From the NCBI RefSeq assembly GCF_031834595.1, contig NZ_CP115541.1, forward strand, positions 3,776,501 through 3,840,500: 64,000 nt of DNA, read 5' to 3'. The notes under the pieces were generated by a model. It did no database searches. It had not been told where the DNA came from and was given only the letters and a program-made list of their open reading frames with translations. Made by a program: the position numbers and the translations under genes. Below, piece after piece: positions 42,932 to 51,199 of this stretch. Source of the DNA: Stenotrophomonas oahuensis. GTDB lineage: Bacteria > Pseudomonadota > Gammaproteobacteria > Xanthomonadales > Xanthomonadaceae. Each line of letters begins with the position of its first letter. Within the stretch, counting starts at the first letter, position 1.

Positions 42932-43585
42932 ATGGCGTTCCGTAATGGTCTTTCCTCGCTTCTTCGCCCCGAAGACTCGGTTGTGGTGCTGATCGACCAT
43001 CAGCCCTACCAGCTGGCGAACCTCAACAGCCACGACCCGCAGGCCGTAGTGAACAATGCAACCGCGCTGGCCAAGGTCGCCAAGGTGTTCGACGTCCCGA
43101 CCATCCTCACCAGCGTGATCGCCGAACGTGGCGGCCTGATCTTCCCGCACATCACTGACGTGTTCCCCGACCAGAAGGTGATCGACCGCACCTTCATCAA
43201 CACCTGGGAAGACCCGGCCGTGGTCGACGTGGTGAAGGAAACCGGACGCAAGCAGCTGATCATTGCCGGCCTGTGGACCGAGATATGCGTTGCCATGCCG
43301 GTGATTCAGGCATTGGGGGAAGGCTGGGACGTCACCGTGGTCACCGATGCCTGCGGTGCGGTTTCCACCGAAGCACACGAAGTGGCGATCCAGCGGATGA
43401 TTTCTGCCGGTGCAAACGTGATGACCTGGGTGGCGGTGGCCGCCGAATGGCAGCGTGACTGGGCACGTCTGGAGCACGTGGAAGCACTGACCGAGGTATT
43501 CAAGTACCACGCGGCGGGCAGCGGCGTGGCGTATCTTTGGGAACAGCAGTTGCTCAATACGCCGGCTCCACGCGCGGCCAGCTGA
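42932..43585 (+). CDS. Isochorismatase-like cysteine hydrolase (YcaC type)
   Basis: Hydrolase of 217 residues. It has the catalytic Asp in VVVLIDHQPYQ and the catalytic Cys in GLWTEICVAMPV, in the positions used by YcaC and isochorismatase-like enzymes. The sequence GWDVTVVTDACGAVSTEAHEVAIQRM is typical for the YcaC subgroup. Substrate unknown; these enzymes hydrolyse small amides or esters. The ATG at 42932 has GGA about 8 bp upstream, and a longer open frame upstream has no support. Likely controlled by the divergent LysR protein. Confidence 0.85.
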   Translation: MAFRNGLSSLLRPEDSVVVLIDHQPYQLANLNSHDPQAVVNNATALAKVAKVFDVPTILTSVIAERGGLIFPHITDVFPDQKVIDRTFINTWEDPAVVDVVKETGRKQLIIAGLWTEICVAMPVIQALGEGWDVTVVTDACGAVSTEAHEVAIQRMISAGANVMTWVAVAAEWQRDWARLEHVEALTEVFKYHAAGSGVAYLWEQQLLNTPAPRAAS

Positions 43586-43599
43586 GACTGGACGGGCAG

Positions 43600-43628
43600 C
43601 CCTCGGCGGAGCACTTCCGTCGAGGGCC
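43600..43628 (+). terminator. Hairpin after the cysteine hydrolase
   Basis: A 7-bp stem (GCCCTCG / CGAGGGC) with a 15-nt loop starts 15 bp after the stop codon. It has no T tract, so it may be a weak or Rho-assisted terminator or only an mRNA-end structure. Confidence 0.4.
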
Positions 43629-43734
43629 GCCTGCGCACCCTGCAATGCCACCCCAGGGGTGATGGCGACAACCACAACGGCGTCACCTGACCCGGGTGAT
43701 AGTCTAGCGTGAGCTGTTCTGTGGGTGCGAGACA

Positions 43735-44391
43735 ATGAAGATTCTGGTGACCGGCGCAACCGGGCTTGTGGGGCAGGGCGTGGTCCTGGCCTGTCAGGCC
43801 TCGGCAGCGGTGGAGCGTTTGGCGGTGCTGGTACGCAAGGGGGGCGATGCGCCCGCTGGCGTTGAGGAAATCGTACTGGCCGATTTCCTGCAGGCGAACG
43901 AAGTGGTGCCGCTTCTGGGCGGATTCGACGCCTGTTTCTACTGTGCCGGCGCACCGCCAGTAGGCACGCCGGAGGCGGAATACCGGCGGGTGACGCTGGA
44001 CGCCACTGTAGCGGTTGCCCGCGCCTGGGCCCAGGCTAATCCGGTCGGGCGGTTCCTGTATGTGTCCGGTGCGTATGCAGATCCCGACAGCCGGGTGATG
44101 CCGCTGCGGGTCAAGGGAGAGACCGAGCGTGCGCTCGCCGTTCTGCCGATTGTAGCCTTGATGCTGCGCCCGGGTGGCGTGCGGCCCGTCGAGGGCACCG
44201 GCACCCGGCATGGCGCGCTGAAGCCCCTGTATCAGTTCGGCGGACCGTTGATGAGGCTGGCCGAGCGCATGACGCCCGGCATGGCGACCAGCAACGAGGC
44301 AATTGGTCGCACCATGCTGGCCTTGGCAGCGATGCCTTCACCCCCTAACGTGGTGGAATGCGACCAGATCAATGCACTGGCCGCGAAGTAG
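43735..44391 (+). CDS. NAD(P)-binding Rossmann-fold protein
   Basis: Short oxidoreductase-like protein of 218 residues. It begins KILVTGATGLVGQGV, the glycine-rich dinucleotide site of the extended SDR/NmrA group. The usual catalytic YxxxK of SDR enzymes is not seen, and the protein is short, so it may be a dinucleotide-sensing or atypical reductase. It is a single gene with about 150 bp upstream and 65 bp downstream. Confidence 0.78.
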   Translation: MKILVTGATGLVGQGVVLACQASAAVERLAVLVRKGGDAPAGVEEIVLADFLQANEVVPLLGGFDACFYCAGAPPVGTPEAEYRRVTLDATVAVARAWAQANPVGRFLYVSGAYADPDSRVMPLRVKGETERALAVLPIVALMLRPGGVRPVEGTGTRHGALKPLYQFGGPLMRLAERMTPGMATSNEAIGRTMLALAAMPSPPNVVECDQINALAAK

Positions 44392-44456
44392 ACGGAACGC
44401 CCCGGTTATTTCCGTGACGCATCACGCCCGCCAACCCACTCGATCCGAGGCATGCG

Positions 44457-45260
44457 ATGTCGAAACAGGGAGTAGGGGAGAAGGCGCATGCCCTGGCCAA
44501 GCGGGAGTGCGCCGCGATTCTGCAGGGGCTTTCGGCCACCGGCACCCCTGAGCCAGCGATCCATTCCGCGCGCAAGGCCATTCGCAGGTTGCGCGGGTTG
44601 TTGGCATTGCTGGAGCGAAGTCAGCTGGACCTTGATCGTGCAGACGCGTCGCTGCAGCGATTGGGAGACAGCCTTTCAGATATGCGCGATGCCCACGTGG
44701 TAGCGGAGGCGGCCGAGCGTCTGCAGACAGAACATCCAGAGGCGCAGCTGGGGCCGGCATGCGCAGCATTGCAGTGGCGTGGTGAGCGCGTTATGCGAAA
44801 TCAGCTGGGAAAGGATCCCTTGCTAGGTCGCCGGCGAAAGCAACTCGCAGATGTGGCGCTGTGGCTGGATGCGCTGCCCTGGCATGCAGTGAAAGCTTCT
44901 GACATCAAAGCCGGATTGCTGCATAGCGAACGTCGCGCCCGCAAGGCGCAGAAACGCGCTGCGCACGACGATAGCCCTGAGAACGTCCATCGTTGGCGTC
45001 GACGGGTACGCAGACTGCGCATGCAACTTGAGGCATTGCCTGAGCTGGGTCTGAAGACTACGGCGCTGGTCGATGCGCTGCATGGTCCTGGTAAAGCCAA
45101 GGCGCTTCATAAAGTGAGCGATCAGTTGGGTTGGCAGCAGGATCTTCGGATGCTGCGCAACCTGGTGCGGCCGATGCCCGTTTGGGATGGCAAGCCGGAG
45201 GTGATGGGTCTGATTGACCGGTTGATGGCGGATGCTGGTGCTCGGGGTGGTAGTGCCTAA
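44457..45260 (+). CDS. CHAD domain protein
   Basis: Protein of 267 residues built from the CHAD helical repeat: two copies of the conserved His/basic pattern (IHSARKAIRRLRGLLALLE near residues 40-55 and VHRWRRRVRRLRMQLE near 178-193). CHAD proteins bind inorganic polyphosphate through these histidines and arginines and localise to polyphosphate granules. There is no CYTH domain attached or nearby. Two ATGs lie at 44452 and 44457; only the second is in frame. It is the last gene before the accessory region. Confidence 0.87.
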   Translation: MSKQGVGEKAHALAKRECAAILQGLSATGTPEPAIHSARKAIRRLRGLLALLERSQLDLDRADASLQRLGDSLSDMRDAHVVAEAAERLQTEHPEAQLGPACAALQWRGERVMRNQLGKDPLLGRRRKQLADVALWLDALPWHAVKASDIKAGLLHSERRARKAQKRAAHDDSPENVHRWRRRVRRLRMQLEALPELGLKTTALVDALHGPGKAKALHKVSDQLGWQQDLRMLRNLVRPMPVWDGKPEVMGLIDRLMADAGARGGSA

Positions 45261-45297
45261 GCCGGTCGGGTTTCGCCGGTGCGACGGCGTGGATTTC

Positions 45298-45342
45298 TTG
45301 AAATCTGGGTGACCTGCAGAGGCTCAGGGTTGCAGATTTCAA
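45298..45342. repeat. Inverted repeat between CHAD gene and toxin-antitoxin pair
   Basis: TTGAAATCTG at 45298-45307 and CAGATTTCAA at 45333-45342 are perfect complements separated by 25 nt. GATTTC repeats several times in this stretch. It could be a terminator-like stem for the CHAD gene, a binding site for the antitoxin, or a remnant of an element end. Confidence 0.45.
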
Positions 45343-45379
45343 AGGATACGATTGCATGTTTCCTATAAAATGTGCACTG

Positions 45380-45393
45380 TTGACCTAGGTTAA
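45380..45393. promoter_or_regulatory. Palindrome before the antitoxin, candidate autorepression site
   Basis: TTGACCTAGGTTAA has a perfect ACCTAGGT core and matches at all but one symmetric pair. It lies 22 bp before the GTG start of the antitoxin and just after a TATAAA -10-like hexamer at 45364. Toxin-antitoxin operons commonly repress themselves through such a palindrome. Confidence 0.5.
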
Positions 45394-45414
45394 GAGACTT
45401 CCCAGGAGCCAGCC

Positions 45415-45852
45415 GTGCTTAGCATGACAATCGAGCAACTTCGTGCCGCTTACAACGCAGGCGGCGTAGAGGGCGTGACTTTAAAGGGTGCTGGCGGGTC
45501 GTTCCTGGTGAAGATTGCAACGCGCAGCGGTGCCGATGCCCTTTTGGCTAAAGCCCGAAGCGCGGAACCGCGGCGATTCGGCAATCTGGCGGCAGCTCTG
45601 AACGTCCTGCGGGACATCGGCATTACAGCCGGGCAGTTCGACGCCAGCGAATGGGATCCGGATGAGAAGTTGGAGACTGCAGGAAACCGGGGGCGAGCCG
45701 AAGCCATGCGCAAAGCCCACCAAGCTGCGGCATATTCCGAATGGCTTGCCGGCGAAATCCAGGAAGCCATTGATGACCCGGAACCGAGCATCCCCCATGA
45801 AGACGTCCTTGCTCGCATGGACGCGCAGATAGCCCGCAAGTTGGCGAAATGA
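45415..45852 (+). CDS. Putative antitoxin partner of ParE-type toxin
   Basis: Protein of 145 residues with no motif I recognise with confidence. It starts at GTG 45415, with CCAGGAG about 6 bp upstream, better placed than for the ATG at 45424. The first part could form a small DNA-contacting domain (ATRSGADALLAKARSAEPRRFGNLAAALNVL), while the C-terminal part is helical and charged (RAEAMRKAHQAAAYSEWLAGEIQEAIDD) and could wrap a toxin. The stop overlaps the toxin start as ATGA. Assignment as antitoxin rests on operon position. Confidence 0.65.
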   Translation: MLSMTIEQLRAAYNAGGVEGVTLKGAGGSFLVKIATRSGADALLAKARSAEPRRFGNLAAALNVLRDIGITAGQFDASEWDPDEKLETAGNRGRAEAMRKAHQAAAYSEWLAGEIQEAIDDPEPSIPHEDVLARMDAQIARKLAK

Positions 45853-46145
45853 CAGTTTCAGGTTCGCAATACCAAATAGCGTGGCGACCGTCTGCAGCGC
45901 GGGATCTTGAAAGGATCGTTGACTTCATTTCGGACGACAGTCCGGCAACGGCGGCAGTGTTTGGTCGCGAGATCCGCGGGAGGACGTTGTTGCTGGCCGA
46001 GCATCCGAGGATCGGCAGGACAGGCAGACCCGGCGTACCAGGACATGTCCGGGAATGGGTAATCCATCAAAACTACATAGCGCTTTACCGCGTGCTGGAG
46101 GAGTCCAAAACGGTGGAGATCCTACGACTGTGTCGGTTCCCCTAG
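45849..46145 (+). CDS. ParE/RelE-superfamily toxin
   Basis: Protein of 98 residues with the ParE fold: W-x-P-x-A-x-x-D-L (IAWRPSAARDLERIVDFI), middle LLAEHPRIGRTGRPGVPGHVREWV, and ALYRVLEESKTVEILRL. ParE toxins poison gyrase, RelE relatives cut mRNA; the sequence favours ParE. The usual ending after VEILR is VxH-x-AR; here the last residues are LCRFP and stop, possibly altered by the adjacent transposon end. The ATG overlaps the antitoxin stop. Confidence 0.82.
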   Translation: MTVSGSQYQIAWRPSAARDLERIVDFISDDSPATAAVFGREIRGRTLLLAEHPRIGRTGRPGVPGHVREWVIHQNYIALYRVLEESKTVEILRLCRFP

Positions 46146-46608
46146 ATGATGCGAGCACGAAAAAAGCGTGTCGAATCAAGCGATTGGGGAGCCAAATCCG
46201 CCAGCGCGAAGAACTTTTGGGGTAGCTTTGCACCGCGGACGCATGAACTAGTGACCAATTCTTGGACAGGAGCAGTATCTCGGAACATGGTCAGATTGAA
46301 GCCCCCCGCGAAGGTGGAAATAGTGGTCGCATTTTCCGAAGAACATGGTGTAAAAACTATAGTCTTCAACAGCTTGCATTGAGACTTGCCAAAAGCTGTG
46401 CTATGACTCCGAAAACGAACGCGACGGGATCACTAAGCATGGTCTGAGCCAACACCCGCCTAGGCTGGAAAAACGAATGGCCTGGGCGGCAACCCAAGCC
46501 ATTCAACACAAACGTCGGTGTCGTCCCCGAACGCTTGCAGCCTCCCACTTCGGTCTCCTGTCGTCAAGAGGGACGGGCGGGTGTTGTCCATGGCCTGAGG
46601 TTGAGGCG
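46146..46608 (+). other. Non-coding leader of the transposon (left end)
   Basis: About 460 bp with no convincing gene. It lies between ParE and tniA, is AT-richer than the chromosome, and contains several loosely repeated GAACATGGT / GCATGGTC strings (46280-46450) that could be transposase binding sites. Short open frames here (for example 46146-46382) have no family match and no ribosome site. Confidence 0.4.
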
Positions 46609-48438
46609 ATGTCGGCACCCAAAAGAGAAAGTAAGGTCACGCCGGACTTGAGGATTCGTAAAGGCCTTGTGGCAGTTAGCGGAGGGCGCGCTGTGGTCGT
46701 GCTGGGAGTGCACAAAGAGGGTATCCATCTCAGGGTACAGGGCACCGACGAGATTTTCTGGGCCGATCCAAGCATGATCGAACCGTTTGTTTCGGGGACC
46801 TCTGCGCGCACCATAAGAGCTATTTCTGACTCCGACCCGAAGGACGAAAAAGAGGCGGCCAATTGGTGCGACACCCTAGCCGCGCTACTAAAGCAGAGCA
46901 ACGGTGTTGTCAGTCGCAAAGCATGCGCTGCAGTGGCTTTAGAATTGGGCGTCCACCCCTCAACTGTGCGGAGACGAATCAAGAACTATCGTGATAATCC
47001 GGTACCCGCGTCGCAGCTACGCGCCATCCCGGGTCCCAGTCCCGGAAGTCGAAGGCTTAGGCCCGTCGCGGAAAGCCTGATAGACAAGGCAATAGACGGG
47101 ACGCACCTCACGCGTGAAAGACCTCCACTATCTGCCGTTGTGAGGCGAGTGGCGGCGCTGTCTAAGGAGGCAGGCATCCCTGCGCCGGGCAGGAAGGCAA
47201 TACGTGCACGAATTGCCGCGCGGTCACCTATGGAGGTTGCTAAGAAGCGACTGGGTGGACACGACGCTCACGCGCAACACGCCCCATCTGTCAAAGGGAT
47301 TGAGGTATCAAGACCTTTGGAGGCAGTTCAGATAGACCACGCGCTCGTGGACCTGATTGTTGTTTCTGCTGAATCCAGGAAGCCGATTGGCCGGCCATGG
47401 ATCACGGTTGCGATCGACGTTCTCACCCGATGCATTCTTGGCTATTACCTGAGCTTCGACCCTCCAAATCAGACTTCAGTTGCGCACGCATTGGAACATG
47501 CATCATTTCCAAAGCAGCCTTGGTTGAAAAGCCTTGGGCTGGATCTTCACTACCCCATGTTTGGCAAGATTGAGTGCGTACACTGGGATAACGCAAAGAC
47601 CTTTCAGGCAAGGGACGTCAGGGCTCAATGCGAAAGGTATGGCATCCGTGTTAATGAGCGGCCCGTGCGGAGCCCTCATTATGGTGCCTATGTGGAGCGA
47701 GTGATTGGCACCATGATGGGAGCGGTTCATCTTCTGCCGGGTACCACATTCTCCAATGTCAAAGCTAGAGGTAGCTATCAGTCCGAACGACGCGCCGTCA
47801 TGTCGTTTCAGGACCTCGAGAAGTGGCTTGCTGAGGAGATTGCGGGGCAGTATCACAACAGACCACATAAGGGCCTTCGCGGCTTGACGCCTGCTGCAGC
47901 CTGGGAGGCGGCGTGGATAGGGAAGCGCGGAGAGACAATCCTTCCGCCGATGATTGGAGACCAGCGCGCCTTTGTTGTTGGTTTCTATCCCTCAGTGACC
48001 AGAAAGGTCACGAGAGAGGGGGTGGTAGTCAAAGGACTACGTTACTGGGATCCATGCCTCACTCCTTTCATCAACGATCAAATAGACCATCAGATTCATT
48101 ACAGCCAACGGGATCTATCAAAGGTTTACTTGCGTCACGGCTGCGGCTTTCTGGACGTTCCTCTCATCGACCGATCCTTGGGGGCGTTCTCTTGGTGGGA
48201 GCTGCGCGAGGCGCGCTCGGAGTTGAAGGCAAGAGGTAAATTGGCGTCGTCTTCGAGCGAACTTTTCGAGTCCATGCAGAGGCAGCGCTCTATCCAGATC
48301 GCAGCCGAATCAACTTCCAAGGCCGCAAGACGCAAGGTGGCTAGATTTCCCAAGCTCGAAGCGCCGGCCGGCACCGACCTGGTTGACTACGCCGTCGCCG
48401 CCGCGGCATTTGATTGGGATGACGGGGTAATCGAATGA
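46609..48438 (+). CDS. tniA: TniA-type DDE transposase
   Basis: Transposase of 609 residues of the Mu/Tn552/TniA group. The catalytic triad can be placed: D243 (VQIDHALVDL), D327 (HWDNAKTF) and E363 (AYVERVIG), a DD(35)E arrangement. Helix-turn-helix DNA-binding regions precede the core and a Mu-type beta-barrel (GLTPAAAWE...) follows. The ATG at 46609 follows the Shine-Dalgarno-like TGAGG; an upstream ATG at 46477 would add 44 residues without family support. It is joined to tniB by ATGA overlap. Confidence 0.9.
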   Translation: MSAPKRESKVTPDLRIRKGLVAVSGGRAVVVLGVHKEGIHLRVQGTDEIFWADPSMIEPFVSGTSARTIRAISDSDPKDEKEAANWCDTLAALLKQSNGVVSRKACAAVALELGVHPSTVRRRIKNYRDNPVPASQLRAIPGPSPGSRRLRPVAESLIDKAIDGTHLTRERPPLSAVVRRVAALSKEAGIPAPGRKAIRARIAARSPMEVAKKRLGGHDAHAQHAPSVKGIEVSRPLEAVQIDHALVDLIVVSAESRKPIGRPWITVAIDVLTRCILGYYLSFDPPNQTSVAHALEHASFPKQPWLKSLGLDLHYPMFGKIECVHWDNAKTFQARDVRAQCERYGIRVNERPVRSPHYGAYVERVIGTMMGAVHLLPGTTFSNVKARGSYQSERRAVMSFQDLEKWLAEEIAGQYHNRPHKGLRGLTPAAAWEAAWIGKRGETILPPMIGDQRAFVVGFYPSVTRKVTREGVVVKGLRYWDPCLTPFINDQIDHQIHYSQRDLSKVYLRHGCGFLDVPLIDRSLGAFSWWELREARSELKARGKLASSSSELFESMQRQRSIQIAAESTSKAARRKVARFPKLEAPAGTDLVDYAVAAAAFDWDDGVIE

Positions 48439-49301
48439 CCACCAATGATGCTGAGAGTGAAGTTTCCCCGGCTTTTGGGCTTCAAGTTCCAGCTGAGCTC
48501 GAGCACTCGTTTCGCTTCATCCCGCACCCCGCGGCCGTAACCTACTTGAAGTTGGCAAGTCACCTCAGAAGGTTCGAGGCAGGGCGAGATCGGCCCAAAT
48601 GCGTGCACTTGGCTTCCGGGCCGGGCGGGGGGAAGACTCGGCTGCAGATGCACTACCTTTCGCAAGTCTCTCCGTCCGTAGATGCCCTCGGTCTGAGGCA
48701 ACGCGAAGTAATCTTCGTGGAAGCTCCATTTGATGGACATCACTCGAAGCTGGCTCGGTCGTTGATAGACGCATGTCTGCCAGGCGGCTATCCAGTGCGC
48801 AGACCATCTCTCATGTGCGACACCGCGCTGAACTTGCTCTCATCATCGGGGGTCAAACAGATCCTGATCGATGAAGCGGGGAATTTTCTGAATGCGGGTC
48901 GCGCGACGCAGCAACAGACGCTTGCGTTCATCAAAACGATAACAAATCGCGGAATCACAGTGTCGATTGCGTCGACCATGAACTTGGTAAATGTTCTGGC
49001 TGCAGATGAACAATTACAATCCCGCTTCACGCGCGTTGAGATCCCACTCTGGTCGGAATCGCAGCAATTTCGCTCATTTCTTGCAAGCATCGAGGCTGGG
49101 CTCGATCTGCCAAAGGCTTCTGGACTGGATGACCAGGCAGTCGTCCGCTGGATGGTTTCGAGGGGATGCTGCACGACGGCCAAGGTGCTCGAGGTGATCG
49201 CAGCGGCGATGAGGATTGTTCACGCGCAAAAGCTCTCGCGAATCGATGTGCATGTTCTCGAAAGAGCGTTGACTGCAGGATACGTAGGGGAGGGTAAATG
49301 A
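48435..49301 (+). CDS. tniB: TniB-type AAA ATPase
   Basis: ATPase of 288 residues that helps choose the target and activates the transposase, like TnsC and MuB. Walker A is GPGGGKT (62-68) and Walker B ILIDEAGNF (about 142-150). SIASTMNLVNVL is the sensor region of this group. ATGA overlap with tniA and a one-base gap to tniQ fix the operon. Confidence 0.88.
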   Translation: MTTNDAESEVSPAFGLQVPAELEHSFRFIPHPAAVTYLKLASHLRRFEAGRDRPKCVHLASGPGGGKTRLQMHYLSQVSPSVDALGLRQREVIFVEAPFDGHHSKLARSLIDACLPGGYPVRRPSLMCDTALNLLSSSGVKQILIDEAGNFLNAGRATQQQTLAFIKTITNRGITVSIASTMNLVNVLAADEQLQSRFTRVEIPLWSESQQFRSFLASIEAGLDLPKASGLDDQAVVRWMVSRGCCTTAKVLEVIAAAMRIVHAQKLSRIDVHVLERALTAGYVGEGK

Positions 49302-49302
49302 A

Positions 49303-50163
49303 ATGAACATCGTGGACTTGCCGGCCCATGCCTCTGTATACCCGGGGGAAACGGTAAACTCTTGGCTGGAGGCCACACGCCAGCATCTTGGCCTTGACCC
49401 GGAGGGATGGTGGTCATGGTGCGCGTGTGATTCGCGGGAGCCAGAACGCCCCAGCAATGGGAGGGCGTGGGTCGGGTTGCCTGCCGATATAGGCAATGTA
49501 GCGGGTATCCCAATAGATATGCGCGTCGCCCCGGCGTGGCGCCACCTTTGTTGCGCCTTATGCTCAACGCCGTGCAGGGGGGGTAGGCGGTACCCCGTCA
49601 GGGTTGCTTGGCTTGATGTGAGAGCCGTTTGCTGCGAAGAGCATGGATTGCTTCTCTGCGAGAGAACGGCCTCACGGAGCATCAGCGCGGGAGAGGACCA
49701 AGCGTTAGGGCAATGGCTGCAATGGCTCTCCGAATGGCGCATGGGTACTGGGCTTGACGCCCACGACATGAGGTTGCGGCGAGATCTACTCCTCGCCGCT
49801 GCTCGCAACTGGTCTCCGGTTCCTGGTTTGATTGCAGGTATAGGCTCCGAGTGGGTCCTAATGGAGCGCGGGTGGGTGTTCCGCCCGAGCAATCGTCAGC
49901 ACAACTCAAGAATGCCTTGCAGAGTAGGGGAGCTGCAGCTTGGTGAAAGGGTGGCAGCATTACACGCTGCTTGGCAAGCTTGGAGTGCGTTGCGGGAAGG
50001 CGAAGCTGCTGCGCTACCAAGATTTCCAATCGAGGCTTGGAGATGGCTCGACCTGCGATGGCGCTCACGCGGTTCCGTGCCCTGGGCAGGGATGTTTGCG
50101 GAGATAGTTGCATCTATGTCGGGGCGGAGAGACGCAAGCGAGTTGCGCAGATCTAAGCGGTGA
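49303..50163 (+). CDS. tniQ: TniQ/TnsD-like target-selection protein
   Basis: Protein of 286 residues, shorter than the ~400 residues of TniQ of Tn5053. It starts NIVDLPAHASVYPGETVNSWL and holds the typical zinc-ribbon cysteines LCCALCSTPC and VCCEEHGLLLC near residues 83-124, which define the TniQ N-terminal domain. The C-terminal half lacks a second clear repeat, so it may be a minimal form. It should determine the insertion site. Confidence 0.82.
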   Translation: MNIVDLPAHASVYPGETVNSWLEATRQHLGLDPEGWWSWCACDSREPERPSNGRAWVGLPADIGNVAGIPIDMRVAPAWRHLCCALCSTPCRGGRRYPVRVAWLDVRAVCCEEHGLLLCERTASRSISAGEDQALGQWLQWLSEWRMGTGLDAHDMRLRRDLLLAAARNWSPVPGLIAGIGSEWVLMERGWVFRPSNRQHNSRMPCRVGELQLGERVAALHAAWQAWSALREGEAAALPRFPIEAWRWLDLRWRSRGSVPWAGMFAEIVASMSGRRDASELRRSKR

Positions 50164-50213
50164 CCTCCTCGTGGAGCGCCAACGTCGCGATCATTTGGCC
50201 ATCAGGATGAGTG

Positions 50214-50624
50214 TCAGTTGGCTGGTTCTTTTCGTCTGCGGGGCATTGCTCGGCCTTTTTCCTTTGCTGTAGGTCGTGCGGAGCGACGCACGCCACTAGC
50301 CTGCGTAAGTACGGGGATATACGAGTCAAGGAAGTCCGCCATGTCGCTTCGCTTTTGAAGGACGCCGGCTGGGATCTCAAGCTTGAGCCTCCGAGCGATG
50401 GAAACTGCATAATTGATTTGTGCATTTGTTGGTGGCTTGAGATCCCAATCCAAGCAGTCGGCAACAATGGGCAGTATCCGTTGGCTGACCCGTGACCCGA
50501 AGCTCTCCCGCTCCGGCTCGTACTGGAGTCGTGTCCACTGCTCTCGCAGGGAGTCGAGAAGGCCCTGGGCTGCATCTAGTTCAATTATCAGATCGCAGTC
50601 TGGGTCGATGAGCAGCAAAGCCAT
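50214..50624 (-). CDS. Hypothetical protein of the transposon cargo
   Basis: Protein of 136 residues, unknown family. The middle segment PPTNAQINYAVSIARRLKLEIPAGVL resembles the Q-x-x-YA-x-x-IA-x-x-L pattern seen in short proteins of mobile elements, and the C-terminus is basic (RRSARPTAKEKGRAMPRRRK). It lies opposite to the tni genes and diverges from the XRE gene with a short shared region containing a palindrome. Function unknown. Confidence 0.55.
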   Translation of the reverse strand: MALLLIDPDCDLIIELDAAQGLLDSLREQWTRLQYEPERESFGSRVSQRILPIVADCLDWDLKPPTNAQINYAVSIARRLKLEIPAGVLQKRSDMADFLDSYIPVLTQASGVRRSARPTAKEKGRAMPRRRKEPAN

Positions 50625-50640
50625 AGGCGAGCCCTGTGTA

Positions 50641-50672
50641 TACTTATAAGTAGTCTACCTTTGAGGTGGTAG
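50641..50672. promoter_or_regulatory. Palindromes between the cargo protein and the XRE regulator
   Basis: TACTTATAAGTA at 50641-50652 is a perfect 12-bp palindrome, and CTACC at 50655 with GGTAG at 50668 forms a second inverted repeat. TATACT just before the palindrome looks like a -10 element. These sit between two divergent starts, so they are good candidates for binding by the XRE protein. Confidence 0.5.
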
Positions 50673-50694
50673 CTATAGAAGTAGCCAGAGAACA

Positions 50695-50931
50695 ATGCTT
50701 TACAGCATGCAGCACGACTCTTTGGCCCGAAAACTTGGCTTGGCAATCCGCGCCGCCCGTTCAGCTAATGGCTGGAGTCAGGAGCGTTTCGCCGACTCGA
50801 TCTCCATGCACCGCGCCTACTACAGCTCAATCGAGAGGGGGGAGAAAAACATAACCGTCGCCACACTAAGTAGACTGGCTGCCGGTCTAGGCGTAAAACC
50901 GCATCAGCTCCTTCGTGACGCTGAGCTTTAG
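50695..50931 (+). CDS. XRE-family helix-turn-helix regulator
   Basis: Protein of 78 residues made of one Cro/C1-type HTH: KLGLAIRAARSANGWSQERFADSISMHRAYYSSIERGEKNITVATLSRLAAGLGV. A phage-repressor-like regulator with no dimer domain, probably controlling the divergent cargo gene or the element itself. A start at the second Met (50707) would also keep the domain. Confidence 0.85.
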   Translation: MLYSMQHDSLARKLGLAIRAARSANGWSQERFADSISMHRAYYSSIERGEKNITVATLSRLAAGLGVKPHQLLRDAEL

Positions 50932-51007
50932 GGGGATTGCGGTCGCGCTTGCGAGCGCTGATAAGCAAGTCTATCTTTATGTATAGGGGCGGCATCGAGA
51001 GGTAGGT

Positions 51008-51199
51008 GTGGCAAATCCTGGTCAAGATGCGAAAGGTGGTGCTGATGCCTATTGGCAACGGCGCAGGCTTTCATTTGCCCATGCTCATATATTGAGTCTA
51101 GTCGTGCAAGAGCGGCTGAAATCCCATCCCGATCAGGGGGTGATCAATCTGCTGATTGAAAAGGCCGCGCACACACTAGCGCGCGCCCGGAAGCTCTAA
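51008..51199 (+). CDS. Small hypothetical protein
   Basis: Protein of 63 residues starting at GTG with AGAGG a few bases upstream. It is helical and charged, with no recognised family. Located at the right side of the transposon cargo. Supported mainly by the ribosome site and by lying on the same strand as the XRE gene. Confidence 0.4.
   Translation: MANPGQDAKGGADAYWQRRRLSFAHAHILSLVVQERLKSHPDQGVINLLIEKAAHTLARARKL

Noticed and set aside
46146..46382. Short open frame between ParE and tniA
   Set aside because: No ribosome site, no family match and it lies where the transposon left end and transposase sites are expected.
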